In this document: one piece after another, positions 8,084 through 16,843 of the stretch
Layout: the number at the start of each line of letters is the position of its first letter
How positions within the stretch are numbered: position 1 is the first letter of the stretch
Origin: Thermoproteus uzoniensis 768-20
Lineage (GTDB): Archaea; Thermoproteota; Thermoprotei; Thermoproteales; Thermoproteaceae
DNA length: 64,000 nucleotides
Direction: 5' to 3'
Assembly: GCF_000193375.1 (NCBI RefSeq)
Contig: NC_015315.1
Span: 876,622-940,621, forward strand
Notes under the pieces: model-generated
Seen by the model: the letters and a program-made list of their open reading frames with translations, nothing else
Databases searched by the model: none
Told to the model about the DNA's origin: nothing
Translations under genes and position numbers: made by a program

Positions 8084-9493
8084 CTATCCGCCGCAACAGC
8101 TCAGCTTGGTGGGGTCCGTGTAGAACGCCAGCGCGGCTAGGCGGACCGCCTCGCCGTATGAGGGGAAGCTCGGCAACCACTCCACAAGGTCGTCGACGGT
8201 CAGGCCGAGCTGTATGGCTAGCGCGAAGACGTTGATGAGCTCCTCGGCCTCCGGGGCCACGACAAGCGCGCCAGCGATTTTGCCCCGCTTCATCGACACC
8301 TTCCAGGTCTCCGGGTACGTGTTTATCTTTATAAAGCCGCCCGTATTACCCCTCGTCCACCCGGCCGCCACGGCCTCCACGGGGGCCAGCCGGCAGCGGC
8401 ACCCTATGCCGCCCCTCAACATGTCCTCCTCCCTCAGCCCCACGCTAGCGATCGCCGGGTCCGTGAAGACCACGCGGGGCGCGGCGAGCGGGTTGAACTC
8501 GGCCCGTCCCCCCATGGCGTTGACGGCGGCGACGACGCCCTGCCTAGCCGCCACGTTCTCCAGATAGCGCACGCCTCCCAGCCCGCCCGTGACGTCCCCA
8601 GCCGCGTACACGCCGGGGAGCGACGTCTCCATCCTCTCGTTGACCTCGACCCCTCCGTGGGGGCCGAGCCTCAAGAGGCCGCCGAGAGGCTCCACGTTGG
8701 GGATTCTGCCCGCCGCCACGAACACCGCCTCGGCCCTCACAGAGCCCTCCCCGTGCCTCACCTCGACCTCCCCGCCCCTCACCTCGACGGCCGAGGCCTC
8801 GGCCCTCACCAGGCGGACGCCCTCGTCGGCTAGGAGCTCCTCCATGAACTTAGACGCTATGCCCTCCTCGTACTTGAGGAGGGCGCTGCGGTATACCACC
8901 GCTACGCCCACGCCGAGCCTCGCGAGCGCTTGCGCCAGCTCTACCGCCACGGCGCCGCCCCCTATGAAGACCACTGAGGAGGGCACGTCGTCCAGCTTGA
9001 AGAACTCCTCGTTAGTGAAGGCGAGGCCCTTGGCAACAGCCTCGCGGAGGCCGGGCACGTCGGGCAGACGGGGCCTGGCGCCCGTGGCCACTATGACCTT
9101 CTCGCCAGTCAGCTCCAGGCCGCCGACCTTGACCGTCCTCGGCCCCGCCAAGACCCCGCGCCCCTCGACGACCTCCACGTCGTAGTACTGCAGGACCTCC
9201 TCGTACTTCCCCCTCCGCAGAGCGGCGACCACCTCCTTCATGTGGCCCATCAAGGCCTTGAGGTCCACCTCGACCTTCGCCGAGAGGCCCTTGAAGTAGG
9301 GCCGCTCAACAGCCCTCTTGAGCCCGGCCGCCCTGATCAAGAACTTGCTGGGGACGCAGCCCACGTTGACGCAGGTGCCGCCGAGAGGCCCCTCGTTGAC
9401 AAGAGCCACCCGCGCCCCCAACTGGGCCGCCTTAACAGCCGCCGCGACCCCCGCACTGCCGCCGCCCAGAACGACTACGTCGTAGTTAGGCAT
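8084..9493 (-). CDS. merA: Mercuric reductase (FAD-dependent pyridine nucleotide-disulfide oxidoreductase)
   Basis: A 469-residue flavoprotein that should reduce Hg(II) to Hg(0) with NAD(P)H. Visible are the N-terminal FAD fold (VVLGGGSAG), the redox pair C41/C46 in GGTCVNVGCVPSK, the second dinucleotide fold (VVFIGGGAVAVELAQ), and above all the C-terminal vicinal cysteines in KLSCCGG, which deliver mercury to the active site and separate MerA from dihydrolipoamide dehydrogenase. There is no N-terminal MerP-like domain. The ATG at 9493 was chosen over an upstream in-frame start at 9589 because a TATA box sits 18-25 bases before it. No merR-like gene or other mer gene is adjacent; the copper ATPase is the next gene upstream. 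Confidence 0.85.
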   Translation of the reverse strand: MPNYDVVVLGGGSAGVAAAVKAAQLGARVALVNEGPLGGTCVNVGCVPSKFLIRAAGLKRAVERPYFKGLSAKVEVDLKALMGHMKEVVAALRRGKYEEVLQYYDVEVVEGRGVLAGPRTVKVGGLELTGEKVIVATGARPRLPDVPGLREAVAKGLAFTNEEFFKLDDVPSSVVFIGGGAVAVELAQALARLGVGVAVVYRSALLKYEEGIASKFMEELLADEGVRLVRAEASAVEVRGGEVEVRHGEGSVRAEAVFVAAGRIPNVEPLGGLLRLGPHGGVEVNERMETSLPGVYAAGDVTGGLGGVRYLENVAARQGVVAAVNAMGGRAEFNPLAAPRVVFTDPAIASVGLREEDMLRGGIGCRCRLAPVEAVAAGWTRGNTGGFIKINTYPETWKVSMKRGKIAGALVVAPEAEELINVFALAIQLGLTVDDLVEWLPSFPSYGEAVRLAALAFYTDPTKLSCCGG

Positions 9494-9510
9494 ATACAAC
9501 CCGAAATCCG

Positions 9511-9518
9511 TATTAAAG
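9511..9518 (-). promoter_or_regulatory. TATA box of merA
   Basis: On the minus strand the sequence reads CTTTAATA about 20-27 bases before the ATG at 9493, the normal archaeal TATA spacing for a leaderless transcript. Confidence 0.5.
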
Positions 9519-9608
9519 TGGGCTTGCGCGAGGCCTCGGCCGAGGCGCGCAGATCTGCCTGCGATACTCGAACGGCGACGTAGCTCCACGCCCGGGGATC
9601 TACCGACC

Positions 9609-11987
9609 TCAAGCCCTCCTCAGCCGGAGGGAGTTGAGGGTGACCGAGATGCTGCTGAGCGCCATGGCCAGGCCGGCGAGCTCCGGGCGGAGCACGACGT
9701 AGGGGTACAGGGCCCCCGCCGCTATGGGTATAAGCGCCGCGTTGTAGGCGAAGGCCCAGAAGATGTTGAACTTTATATTCCCATATATTTTGTCCACTAG
9801 GCCCATCAGCTCGGCGAGCTTCGACAGATCGCCCCGCACTAGGACGAAGTCGCCCGCCTCCTTCGCCACGTCTGTCCCGGTGCCCACTGCGATGCCCACG
9901 TCGGCGGCCGCCAGCGCCGGCGCGTCGTTGACCCCATCGCCGACGAAGGCCACCCGCCGCCCGGCCCTCCTCATCTCGTCCACTATCTTGGCCTTGCCCT
10001 CCGGGTCGACTCCGGCGTAGACTCTCGTTATCCCCAACGCCGAGGCCACTGCCCTGGCTGTCTCCTCGTGGTCGCCCGTCACTATCACCGGCTCGACGCC
10101 GCGGGCCTTGAGCTCGGCGACCGCCTCGGCCGACCCCGGCTTGACTTCGTCCCCCACCGCGAACATCCCCACGACGCGACCCTCGGCGACCACGTACGCG
10201 ACGGTGTAGCCCCTAGCCCTGAGCTCGGCCGCCCTAGCCGCTAAGTCGCCGTCCACAGCGGCGCCCATGCCCTCCACTATCTTCTCGTTGCCTACGGCCA
10301 CCGCGACGCCGTCCACGACGGCGTATACGCCGAGGCCGGGGAGGGAGTCGAAGGACTCAGGCCTCCTAGGCTCCACGCCGGCAGATCTGGCGTACTCCAC
10401 CAGCGCCGCCGCTATGGGGTGTTCCGACAAGAGCTCAGCGGAAGCGGCGAGCTCCAAAGCGCGCCGGTCGCCCAAGAACTCGACGACCTTCGGCCTCCCC
10501 CACGTCAAGGTCCCCGTCTTGTCGAACGCCACCACGTCGACTCTCCTCAAGGCCTCGAGGGCCTCCGGGTTCTTGACCAGAACCCCGCGTTCGGCCAGCC
10601 TGCCGACCCCCACCACTACAGCCATAGGCGTCGCAAGCCCGAGGGCGCAGGGACAGGCCACCACCAACACGGCGGCGGCGAACAGCAGTGCGGTCCCGAG
10701 AGGGGCGCCGCGCGCCAGCCAGACGGCGAAGGTCGCCGCGGCTACGGCCATAACCGCCCAGGTAAACACGCCGGCGATTCTGTCCACGAGGCTCTGGACG
10801 GGCAATCTGGCGTTCTGGGCGTGCCTCACCAGCTTGGCCATCTGGGCGATCAACGTATGCCTCCCGCTACGGGTCGTCCTGACGGCCAGACTTCCTCTGA
10901 CCAGCGTGGAGCCTGCGAGGACTAAGTCGCCGGGCTTCTTCTCGACGGGCATGGGCTCCCCCGTGAAGGCGGACTCGTCCACGTAGCCGCGGCCGTCGTC
11001 CACCACGCCGTCGACGGGTATCCTCTCGCCCTGCCTCACCAACACAATCTCGCCGGGCGCCACCTCGTCGGCGGGCTTCTCGACCTCGGCGCCTCCGGCG
11101 ACGACCCTAGCCCTCGGCGGCTGTAGCCCGAGGAGCCTCCTCACCGCCTCGCCTGTCCTAAGCCGCATTTTGGCCTCTAGATACCTCCCGGCCAACACAA
11201 ACGCTATCACGGCCGCCGAGGCCTCGAAATACGTCGGGAGGCCCGCCGCCGCGGCGTAGGCGCTGTATAGATACGTCGCTGAGGTGCCCAGGGCCACCAA
11301 GGTGTCCATGTTGGCCGTGGCGTTTCTGAACGCCCGGAATGCTCCCTTGAGGAACCGCCAGCCGGAGTAGAGCTGGACCGGCGTGGCCAGAGCCCACTGG
11401 AGCAACGGCGCCCACCAAGCCCCGAGGCGGACGAACATGAGCGCCATCAAGACGGCCGCGAGGGGCGCGGCCACGGCGAGCCGCCTCCCCAGCTCGGCCA
11501 GCTCCACGGCCGCCGCCCTCCTGTCCACGTCAGTCTCGACTGCGCCGGTCCGCACCTCGGCGACCTCGAACCCGGCGCCCTCCAGCCGCCTCTTGACTTC
11601 CTCCGCCGACACGTCGAGGGGGTTGTAGAGCACCGAGACGCCTCCGCCGACTACGTCTGGCCTCGCCTCGAAGACGCCCCAGCCCTCTGCGGCCTCGGCG
11701 GCCTTGTGGACCTCCTCGGGGCCTACCCCCCGCAACGCCAGATAGGCCTCCTCTGCGTACACGTCGTAGCCCGCCCTCCGGACCGCCCTAAGGAGATCCC
11801 CGTACCTCAGCCTCGCCGGGTCGACGAGCAACCTCGCCTCGTCGCTCGCGAGGGACGCGGAGGCGGCGACGACGCCGGGCACCGACGCGAGGGCTCTCTG
11901 GACAGTCAACGCGCAGGTGGCGCAGTGCATCCCCAATATCTTCAACACGGCCTCCCTGCCGCCCTCGATCCTCAGCTTGATGTCCAC
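9609..11987 (-). CDS. copA: Copper-exporting P1B-type ATPase
   Basis: A 792-residue membrane pump. In order: an N-terminal heavy-metal-associated domain with GMHCATC (about residue 19); a second HMA-like domain (about 80-145) whose CxxC is replaced by GVGPEE; transmembrane segments; the ion-binding CPCALGLATP (about 445); the phosphorylated Asp in DKTGTLTWG (about 488); the P1B-specific HP dipeptide in EHPIAAALVEYA (about 522); and GDGVNDAPALAAADVGIA (about 680). The CPC motif and overall layout indicate Cu+ (or Ag+) export. The GTG start at 11987 follows a TATA-like AATATATTTAA on the minus strand. It is divergent from the DsrE gene. Confidence 0.9.
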   Translation of the reverse strand: MDIKLRIEGGREAVLKILGMHCATCALTVQRALASVPGVVAASASLASDEARLLVDPARLRYGDLLRAVRRAGYDVYAEEAYLALRGVGPEEVHKAAEAAEGWGVFEARPDVVGGGVSVLYNPLDVSAEEVKRRLEGAGFEVAEVRTGAVETDVDRRAAAVELAELGRRLAVAAPLAAVLMALMFVRLGAWWAPLLQWALATPVQLYSGWRFLKGAFRAFRNATANMDTLVALGTSATYLYSAYAAAAGLPTYFEASAAVIAFVLAGRYLEAKMRLRTGEAVRRLLGLQPPRARVVAGGAEVEKPADEVAPGEIVLVRQGERIPVDGVVDDGRGYVDESAFTGEPMPVEKKPGDLVLAGSTLVRGSLAVRTTRSGRHTLIAQMAKLVRHAQNARLPVQSLVDRIAGVFTWAVMAVAAATFAVWLARGAPLGTALLFAAAVLVVACPCALGLATPMAVVVGVGRLAERGVLVKNPEALEALRRVDVVAFDKTGTLTWGRPKVVEFLGDRRALELAASAELLSEHPIAAALVEYARSAGVEPRRPESFDSLPGLGVYAVVDGVAVAVGNEKIVEGMGAAVDGDLAARAAELRARGYTVAYVVAEGRVVGMFAVGDEVKPGSAEAVAELKARGVEPVIVTGDHEETARAVASALGITRVYAGVDPEGKAKIVDEMRRAGRRVAFVGDGVNDAPALAAADVGIAVGTGTDVAKEAGDFVLVRGDLSKLAELMGLVDKIYGNIKFNIFWAFAYNAALIPIAAGALYPYVVLRPELAGLAMALSSISVTLNSLRLRRA

Positions 11988-12063
11988 GTATGTGCCGACC
12001 GCCTGTTAAATATATTGAGCGGTCGGCGGCGCCATGTTTATAAGCCTCTGCGCGCCGGCGGCC
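11988..12063. promoter_or_regulatory. Divergent promoter region between copA and the DsrE-like gene
   Basis: Seventy-six bases hold two TATA-like elements facing opposite ways: TTAAATATATT (12006-12016) serving copA on the minus strand and TTTATAAG (12037-12044) serving the DsrE-like gene on the plus strand. Each lies about 20-29 bases from its start codon. Joint regulation by metal is possible but no operator is evident. Confidence 0.55.
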
Positions 12064-12402
12064 GTGAAGGCACTTATCCACGTGGATAGGGAGGACTTGC
12101 TCACGATGTCCATAGCCCTCTCCAACGTCGAGAACTTGCTGGAGGCGGTGCCGGGGGCGGAGGTGGCCGTCGTCGCCAACGGAAGCGCCGTGTTGTTCTT
12201 CGTCAGGCAGTCGCCCGCCCACATTAGGGAGAGGCTGGAGGCCCTCGCCGGGAGGGGCGTCAAGTTCTACGTCTGCGCAAACTCTTTGAGGGCCCACGGG
12301 ATAGACAGCGACGACCTCCTCCCATTCGCCGAGGTGGTGCCCGCGGGCATCGCCAAGATCCTCGAGCTACAGGCCGCCGGCTACCTCTACGTGAAGCCGT
12401 AA
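12064..12402 (+). CDS. DsrE/DsrF-like sulfur-relay family protein
   Basis: A 112-residue soluble protein starting MKALIHVDREDLLTMSIALS. Segments such as AVVANGSAVLFFV and KFYVCANSLRAHGI match the DsrE fold, with the cysteine of YVCANS at the position of the DsrE-family active cysteine. GTG 12064 was chosen over the upstream ATG at 12034 because the TATA box TTTATAAG lies at 12037-12044. It probably carries persulfide sulfur, or serves as a small sulfur-carrier relative. It is divergent from copA and is followed after 20 bases by a membrane protein gene. Confidence 0.75.
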   Translation: MKALIHVDREDLLTMSIALSNVENLLEAVPGAEVAVVANGSAVLFFVRQSPAHIRERLEALAGRGVKFYVCANSLRAHGIDSDDLLPFAEVVPAGIAKILELQAAGYLYVKP

Positions 12403-12422
12403 AGCCATTCAGCCGCCCGTCT

Positions 12423-12809
12423 ATGTTGCGCGAGGTCTTGCTCGCCCTCCACGTGACGGGCGTCGTGGGCTGGGCAGGCCTCACCGCAGGCGGCTACTAC
12501 GTGTTGCTCGGCTGTGGGGAGTCTGGATTCCCCAGATACGCCAAGCTGGTCTACCTACAATTCTCCTCGGCCCTTCTCATATTCGCCACGGGGCTCGCCA
12601 TGGCGTCCTACTACGGCCTCTCCCGCCCGCCGCTCTGGATATCTCTCGCCATCGCGATAGCCGCGGCGATGGGCGTCCTGGAGGTCGTCCACCTGCTGGC
12701 GGCCCGGGCGGGGTACCGCGCCTACATGAGGGCGGTCAGGCCGTTGATCCCGTTGTGGACCGCGGGGTACATCGCCATGATATACCTCATGGTCTTCAAG
12801 CCCACGTAG
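12423..12809 (+). CDS. Predicted integral membrane protein (four helices)
   Basis: A 128-residue hydrophobic protein with four likely transmembrane helices and a conserved-looking histidine near the N-terminus (LLALHVTGVVGWAG) and another at EVVHLLAARAGY. The arrangement recalls small heme- or copper-binding membrane proteins such as the CopD/DUF2269 type, but the similarity is weak. It lies 20 bases after the DsrE-like gene and is probably co-transcribed. Function unknown. Confidence 0.6.
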   Translation: MLREVLLALHVTGVVGWAGLTAGGYYVLLGCGESGFPRYAKLVYLQFSSALLIFATGLAMASYYGLSRPPLWISLAIAIAAAMGVLEVVHLLAARAGYRAYMRAVRPLIPLWTAGYIAMIYLMVFKPT

Positions 12810-12830
12810 GGCCCCGCGCCGGCGGGGGCA
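12810..12830. terminator. GC-rich hairpin after the membrane protein gene
   Basis: The bases CCCCGC-GCCG-GCGGGG just after the stop can form a 6-bp all-GC stem with a four-base loop. No T-run follows, so it is at best a weak termination or processing signal. Confidence 0.25.
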
Positions 12831-12974
12831 ACACGTCTCGGCCGGCCGGGCGACGTAAGATCTAGGTGAGGAGATCTCTTCGCGAGCAACGAAAGCCGTC
12901 CGAGCCCTCGGCGACATGGTCCCTCCGAGATCTCAGAGCCCCGTAGCCCTCGGCGGCTTTCTGCGAAAGAGATT

Positions 12975-13241
12975 TTAAGGCGTAGGCGGGGCATAGACGT
13001 GGCGGTTACTCTCTCGGCCCCTATCGCCGAGGTCTCGAGGCGCGTCCTCGACGTTGGAGACTCTCCTCTCTAGATCGGAGGCGCGCTTCTCCAGGCTCTC
13101 TATCCGCGCGGCCAGCTCTGCGAATCCGGCCTTGGTGTAGTCGGCGAGGGCCTTTAGGGCCTCGGCAACTGCCTTCATCTCCTCGCTACGGGCCTCCGCG
13201 AGAGCCTTCTTGACAGCCCTCTCCACAACCTCCTCAAGCAC
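12975..13241 (-). CDS. Small coiled-coil protein
   Basis: An 88-residue protein rich in Glu, Ala, Arg and Lys. Heptad-like repeats (FAELAARIESLEKRASDLER, then RVSNVED) predict a helical coiled coil over residues 25-65; the C-terminus is polar and unstructured. The GTG start is preceded by a strong TATA box (TTTTTAAAAA on the minus strand, about 13276-13287). No catalytic motif is visible. It resembles the many short coiled-coil proteins of Thermoproteales with no assigned role. Confidence 0.55.
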   Translation of the reverse strand: MLEEVVERAVKKALAEARSEEMKAVAEALKALADYTKAGFAELAARIESLEKRASDLERRVSNVEDAPRDLGDRGRESNRHVYAPPTP

Positions 13242-13467
13242 CTTAATGTCGGATAGACACGGAAATAAGCCGGCACTTTTTAAAAACCTGATGGATATTC
13301 GCTACGGCTACTTCTCGCGGTGACTATAAGTCGGTCGCTGTCTCTCGCTCGGCCTAGATTAGCCGGTCAGCCGCTTTACGGCCTGTCGTGCGGCAAGGCG
13401 GACGGCTGAGCCGTAGCCGGTTGCCGCGCGTCGCGATGGCGATATATAGGTGCTACTCGACACGTAT

Positions 13468-14199
13468 ATGGGCGGGAGACTTCAAGGGGCGAGGGTTTTC
13501 GTCGGCGGCGTCGGGCCCGGTCTGGGTTCTGCCGTCGTGTACTTCGCCCTTCTGGAAGGAGCCAGGGTGTTCGCTGTGGCGAGGTCTAGGGATTTCCTGG
13601 AGAGGCTACGGCGCGAGCTCTCCGGGCTTGGGGAGCTCCACGTGGGCGCCTACGACCTCTCGCGGCCCGAGTCCGCGGAGGCGGCGGTGGCCGAGGCCGC
13701 GTCCAAGCTGGGCGGGCTGGACGCGGTTGTGGTGACGGCGGGAGGGTACGTCGAGGCTCCGATAGACGCTCTGGACCCCGCGGTCCTGGAGGAGATGCTC
13801 TCGAGGAACCTCAAGGCCCACCTCTACGCCGTGAGGGCGGCCGTGAGGCGCCTCAAGCCGGGCTCCTCGATTGTCCTCGTGACTGCCGTCGGCGGGGCCT
13901 ATCCCGCCTGGCTGAGGAACAACGCGGCGTACGTCTCGTCGAAGGCCGCGCTGGCGAGGGCCGTGGAGGCCCTGGCCGCTGAGCTCGCGGAGAGAGGCAT
14001 CAGGGTGAACGGCGTGGCGCCCGGCGGCATGAGAAAGGACTTCGCCCCTGGCCGGGACTGGAGGCGGGAGCGTCGGCTGGGGGACCCGCAAGCCCCTCCT
14101 GAGGACGTGGCCCGCGTCATAATATGGCTGTTGACTGACGAGTCGTACTGGGTAAACGGCGCGGTTATACCTGTCGACGGCGGGAGGAGGCTCCTTTAG
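13468..14199 (+). CDS. Short-chain dehydrogenase/reductase (SDR family)
   Basis: A 243-residue classical SDR. The cofactor loop GGVGPGLGSAVV begins near residue 12, the NAAYVSSKAALARA segment provides the catalytic Tyr and Lys (YxxxK, about 153-157), and RVNGVAPGG and PVDGG close the fold. The ATG at 13468 was chosen because the TATA box GATATATAGG is at 13440-13449; an earlier in-frame GTG at 13450 would overlap that box. The substrate is unknown; members reduce ketones or act on 3-oxoacyl and sugar substrates. Confidence 0.85.
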   Translation: MGGRLQGARVFVGGVGPGLGSAVVYFALLEGARVFAVARSRDFLERLRRELSGLGELHVGAYDLSRPESAEAAVAEAASKLGGLDAVVVTAGGYVEAPIDALDPAVLEEMLSRNLKAHLYAVRAAVRRLKPGSSIVLVTAVGGAYPAWLRNNAAYVSSKAALARAVEALAAELAERGIRVNGVAPGGMRKDFAPGRDWRRERRLGDPQAPPEDVARVIIWLLTDESYWVNGAVIPVDGGRRLL

Positions 14200-14243
14200 C
14201 CCAGAGCCGCGACACCCTTTTTAACTCCGCTCGCGGATTTTCC

Positions 14244-15497
14244 GTGTACGTTGAGACTGCCAGGAGACTGTACCTAGAGACGGGTTTTAGGTTCCCCCGC
14301 GAGGTTATATGGGCTATGGGCGTCGTGAAGGCGGCGTGCGCGGAGGCAAACGCGCGGCTCGGCGCGCTAGATGGCGAGATCGCGAGGGCGGTCGCGGCCG
14401 CTGCGCGCGAGCTGGCCGACGGGAAAATGGACGGCGAGATCGCCGTCGACGTGTTCCAGACGGGCTCCGGCACGGGGCTCAACATGAACGTCAACGAGGT
14501 CCTGGCCAGGAGGGCCTCCGAGATCCTCGGCATGCCGGTGCACCCCAACGACCACGTCAACAAGAGCCAGTCCTCCAACGACGTGGTGCCCACAGCGATA
14601 AGGCTCGCCGCGTTGCGGGCGGCCAGAGAGCTGTTGTTGCCCGCCTTAGACGCCGCCATATCTACGCTGGAGTTGAAGGCGTCTGAGTTTGCCAACGTCG
14701 TCAAGGCTGGCCGCACCCATCTACGGGACGCGCTCCCAGTGACGCTGGGGCAGGAGTTGGGAGCATACGCCGATGCCCTTAGACGCGAGAAGGAGTTCGT
14801 GGAGCTGGCACTGGCTAAGGTGGCGGAGGTGCCTCTGGGAGGGACCGCGGTGGGGACTGGGCAAGGCGCGCCGGAGGGCTTCGCCGAGCTGGCCGTGGCG
14901 CTGGCGGCCAAGGAGTCGGGCCTTCCCCTTAAGAGAGGCGACCCGTTCACGCAGATGAGGCTCCTCACAGACTTGTTGCTCCTATCCTCGGCGCTACGCG
15001 CCGTCTCGGTCGACCTCTACAGGCTTATGCAGGACGTGAGGCTCATGTTCTCTGGGCCCAACACTGGCCTGGCCGAGATAGATCTGCCGAGCCAGCGGGA
15101 GCTCCCCGGCAGCTCCATGATGCCGGGCAAACACAACCCCGTCACCGCCGAGGCCGCCATGCAAGCCGCGGCGCAGGTAATGGGCCTTGACCACGCCAAC
15201 CAGATAGCGGCAATGCTCGGCGAGTTCGAGCTCTCCATGGGCATCCCGCTGACGGGCCACAACGTCGTTGTTCAGATAAAGCTACTGTCCGAGGCGTTGA
15301 GGAAGGCGGCCGCCGTGGTCGCCGATATTAGGCCCAACGCGGATAGGATGAGGGCCTACGCCCAAGCCTCCCAGGCCAATATCACGGCGCTGGCCGCCGC
15401 CTTGGGCTACGACGCGGCGACCCGCCTGGCCGAGATGCTCGAGAAGGGGGTGCCGCTTGAGGAGGCGTTGAAGTCGCTGTCTGGGTCAAAAAGCTAG
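14244..15497 (+). CDS. fumC: Class II fumarate hydratase
   Basis: A 417-residue member of the fumarase/aspartase superfamily, converting fumarate and malate. QTGSGTGLNMNVNEV and HPNDHVNKSQSSND match FumC more closely than aspartate ammonia-lyase, and GSSMMPGKHNPV (about residue 290) is the superfamily signature loop. The length is somewhat below the bacterial 460 residues. The GTG start at 14244 lies about 25 bases after CTTTTTAAC (14216-14224), so the gene has its own promoter. The enzyme would act in the oxidative citric acid cycle, which fits the aerobic chain downstream. Confidence 0.85.
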   Translation: MYVETARRLYLETGFRFPREVIWAMGVVKAACAEANARLGALDGEIARAVAAAARELADGKMDGEIAVDVFQTGSGTGLNMNVNEVLARRASEILGMPVHPNDHVNKSQSSNDVVPTAIRLAALRAARELLLPALDAAISTLELKASEFANVVKAGRTHLRDALPVTLGQELGAYADALRREKEFVELALAKVAEVPLGGTAVGTGQGAPEGFAELAVALAAKESGLPLKRGDPFTQMRLLTDLLLLSSALRAVSVDLYRLMQDVRLMFSGPNTGLAEIDLPSQRELPGSSMMPGKHNPVTAEAAMQAAAQVMGLDHANQIAAMLGEFELSMGIPLTGHNVVVQIKLLSEALRKAAAVVADIRPNADRMRAYAQASQANITALAAALGYDAATRLAEMLEKGVPLEEALKSLSGSKS

Positions 15498-15543
15498 GCG
15501 GCCCCCCACTTCCTCGTCTTGATCTCCAGCGCCCCCGCTGACT

Positions 15544-15848
15544 CTAACCGCCCCTTGAGCCCCCGGCCGACACGGGCAACCCGCCTTTGCCGAAGATCAG
15601 GCCTGCGCGAACTGTCAGCCCTATGTAGAAGGGGAGGTTCTGCGAGGCCCCCTCGGCGAGCTCCGCCTCTTGAAGATAGCGGCTGTCCGGGCCTTCAGAT
15701 AGGCTATCAAGGGGGAGAAGACGTAGGTCCCGGGCGTCTTATAGAGGGCTATAAGCTCCCCATCTTCGCCGATCACCGCTATCGATACCCTTATCCCCAG
15801 CCGCTCGGCCTTGGCGACGCCCTCGCCGATTGCCTCAAAGACCTTCAC
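15544..15848 (-). pseudogene. Frameshifted and C-truncated GlcG/HbpS-family (DUF336) gene
   Basis: The first 60 residues (MKVFEAIGEGVAKAERLG, VSIAVIGEDGELIALYKTPG, AYLKARTAAIFKR) match the GlcG/HbpS fold. The frame then leaves the family, but the adjacent frame continues it with ELAEGASQN, LPFYIGLTVRAG and LIFGKGGLPVSAGG before a stop at 15544. A one-base deletion in the AAGAGGCGGAGCTC stretch (about 15655-15672) explains the break. The usual end of the family (about 40 residues after the GGLPV motif) is missing. Its GTG overlaps the stop of the alcohol dehydrogenase gene (GTGA), so it was the last gene of that operon. Confidence 0.7.
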
Positions 15849-16840
15849 GGAGCTACCAAGATCTTGCCGACCCTATCGGCGGACCTCAGCTCCTCCAGCG
15901 CCCTCTTGACGTCGGCAAGTGGGTAGACGCCGTGGATAGCCGCCTTTATCTTGCTGGCCTCCAAGAGCCTCACCACCAACCTGAAATCGCCGCGGGTGCC
16001 TCCCGTTGCGCCAATTACCGATATCTGCATTCCATAGAGCCTCCTCAAGTCGAGCCTCACCTCGCTTCCGGTCAAGGCACCGGCCGTGACATAGCGCCCT
16101 CCTCTCCCCAGAAGGGAGAAGCTCAGCTCCCAACTCCCGGCCCCCGTCGGGTCCAGCACAACGTCGAAAGGAGCCGCCTCTCTGGCCTCCTCAGGCGCCA
16201 CCACGTGATCTGCGCCGAGCGCCCTCAAGACGGACCCAGCCCTCTCCTTACGCCTAGTCACAGCGTATACCTCTCCGCCGAGGAGCTTGGCGAACTGGAT
16301 CAGATACGTCCCGACGTTGCCCGTCGCCCCCACGACCGCTACCCTCTCGCCCGGCCTTATGGAGGCCCTCCTCGCCATATTGAACGCCGTCAAAGCGCCG
16401 ATAGGCAGAGTCGCCGCATCCCTCAAGTCGGCCCTAGTGGGCTCCACGTTCTTGGCGGGAGCCACCGCGTATTCCGCCATAGCTCCCTGGGTGGAGACTC
16501 CGATTATGGCCCCTCCAGTGATCTCGCACATCTGGGTCTCGCCGGAGAGGCAGTACCGACAGTGGCCGCAGTAGAGCCTGTTGTAGACCACCACGGCGTC
16601 CCCGCGCTGGGGGCTCGAAACGCCCGGCCCCACCTCCTCGACCACGCCGGCGAACTCGGAGCCGGGTATGTGGGGCATCGGCGACGCCTTTACGGCGCCG
16701 GCCACGACGTTGTAGTCGAGGGGGTTAACGCCGACGTAAGCCACCCTTATCAGGACCTCCCCGGGGCCGGGCCTGGGGACGGGGACGTCCTCGATCTTTA
16801 GGTTCTCCAACCCGGGCGCCGGGAAGACGGCGGCCCTCAT
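15845..16840 (-). CDS. Zinc-binding medium-chain alcohol dehydrogenase
   Basis: A 331-residue medium-chain dehydrogenase. The structural zinc site is complete (CGHCRYCLSGETQMC, near residue 88), HIPGSEFAGVVEEVGPGV is the GroES-like core, and VVGATGNVGTYLIQFAKLLG binds NAD(P). It starts 3 bases after the stop of the FAH-family gene and overlaps the broken HbpS gene by 4 bases, so all three formed one operon transcribed leftwards. This suggests a small catabolic unit for a sugar acid, aromatic or alcohol; the exact substrate cannot be read. A related enzyme is encoded at 5231. Confidence 0.85.
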   Translation of the reverse strand: MRAAVFPAPGLENLKIEDVPVPRPGPGEVLIRVAYVGVNPLDYNVVAGAVKASPMPHIPGSEFAGVVEEVGPGVSSPQRGDAVVVYNRLYCGHCRYCLSGETQMCEITGGAIIGVSTQGAMAEYAVAPAKNVEPTRADLRDAATLPIGALTAFNMARRASIRPGERVAVVGATGNVGTYLIQFAKLLGGEVYAVTRRKERAGSVLRALGADHVVAPEEAREAAPFDVVLDPTGAGSWELSFSLLGRGGRYVTAGALTGSEVRLDLRRLYGMQISVIGATGGTRGDFRLVVRLLEASKIKAAIHGVYPLADVKRALEELRSADRVGKILVAP

Positions 16841-16843
16841 ATG

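Noticed and set aside
8084-9493. Dihydrolipoamide dehydrogenase as the identity of this flavoprotein
   Set aside because: The C-terminal SCCGG pair is specific for mercuric reductase, and a better E3 is encoded within the dehydrogenase locus at 26964.
12555-12917. A 120-codon minus-strand frame
   Set aside because: It is antisense to the four-helix membrane protein, whose hydrophobic pattern is convincing.
13300-13449. GC-rich spacer before the SDR gene considered as a structured RNA
   Set aside because: Several short self-complementary stretches exist, but no conserved RNA family layout could be recognised.
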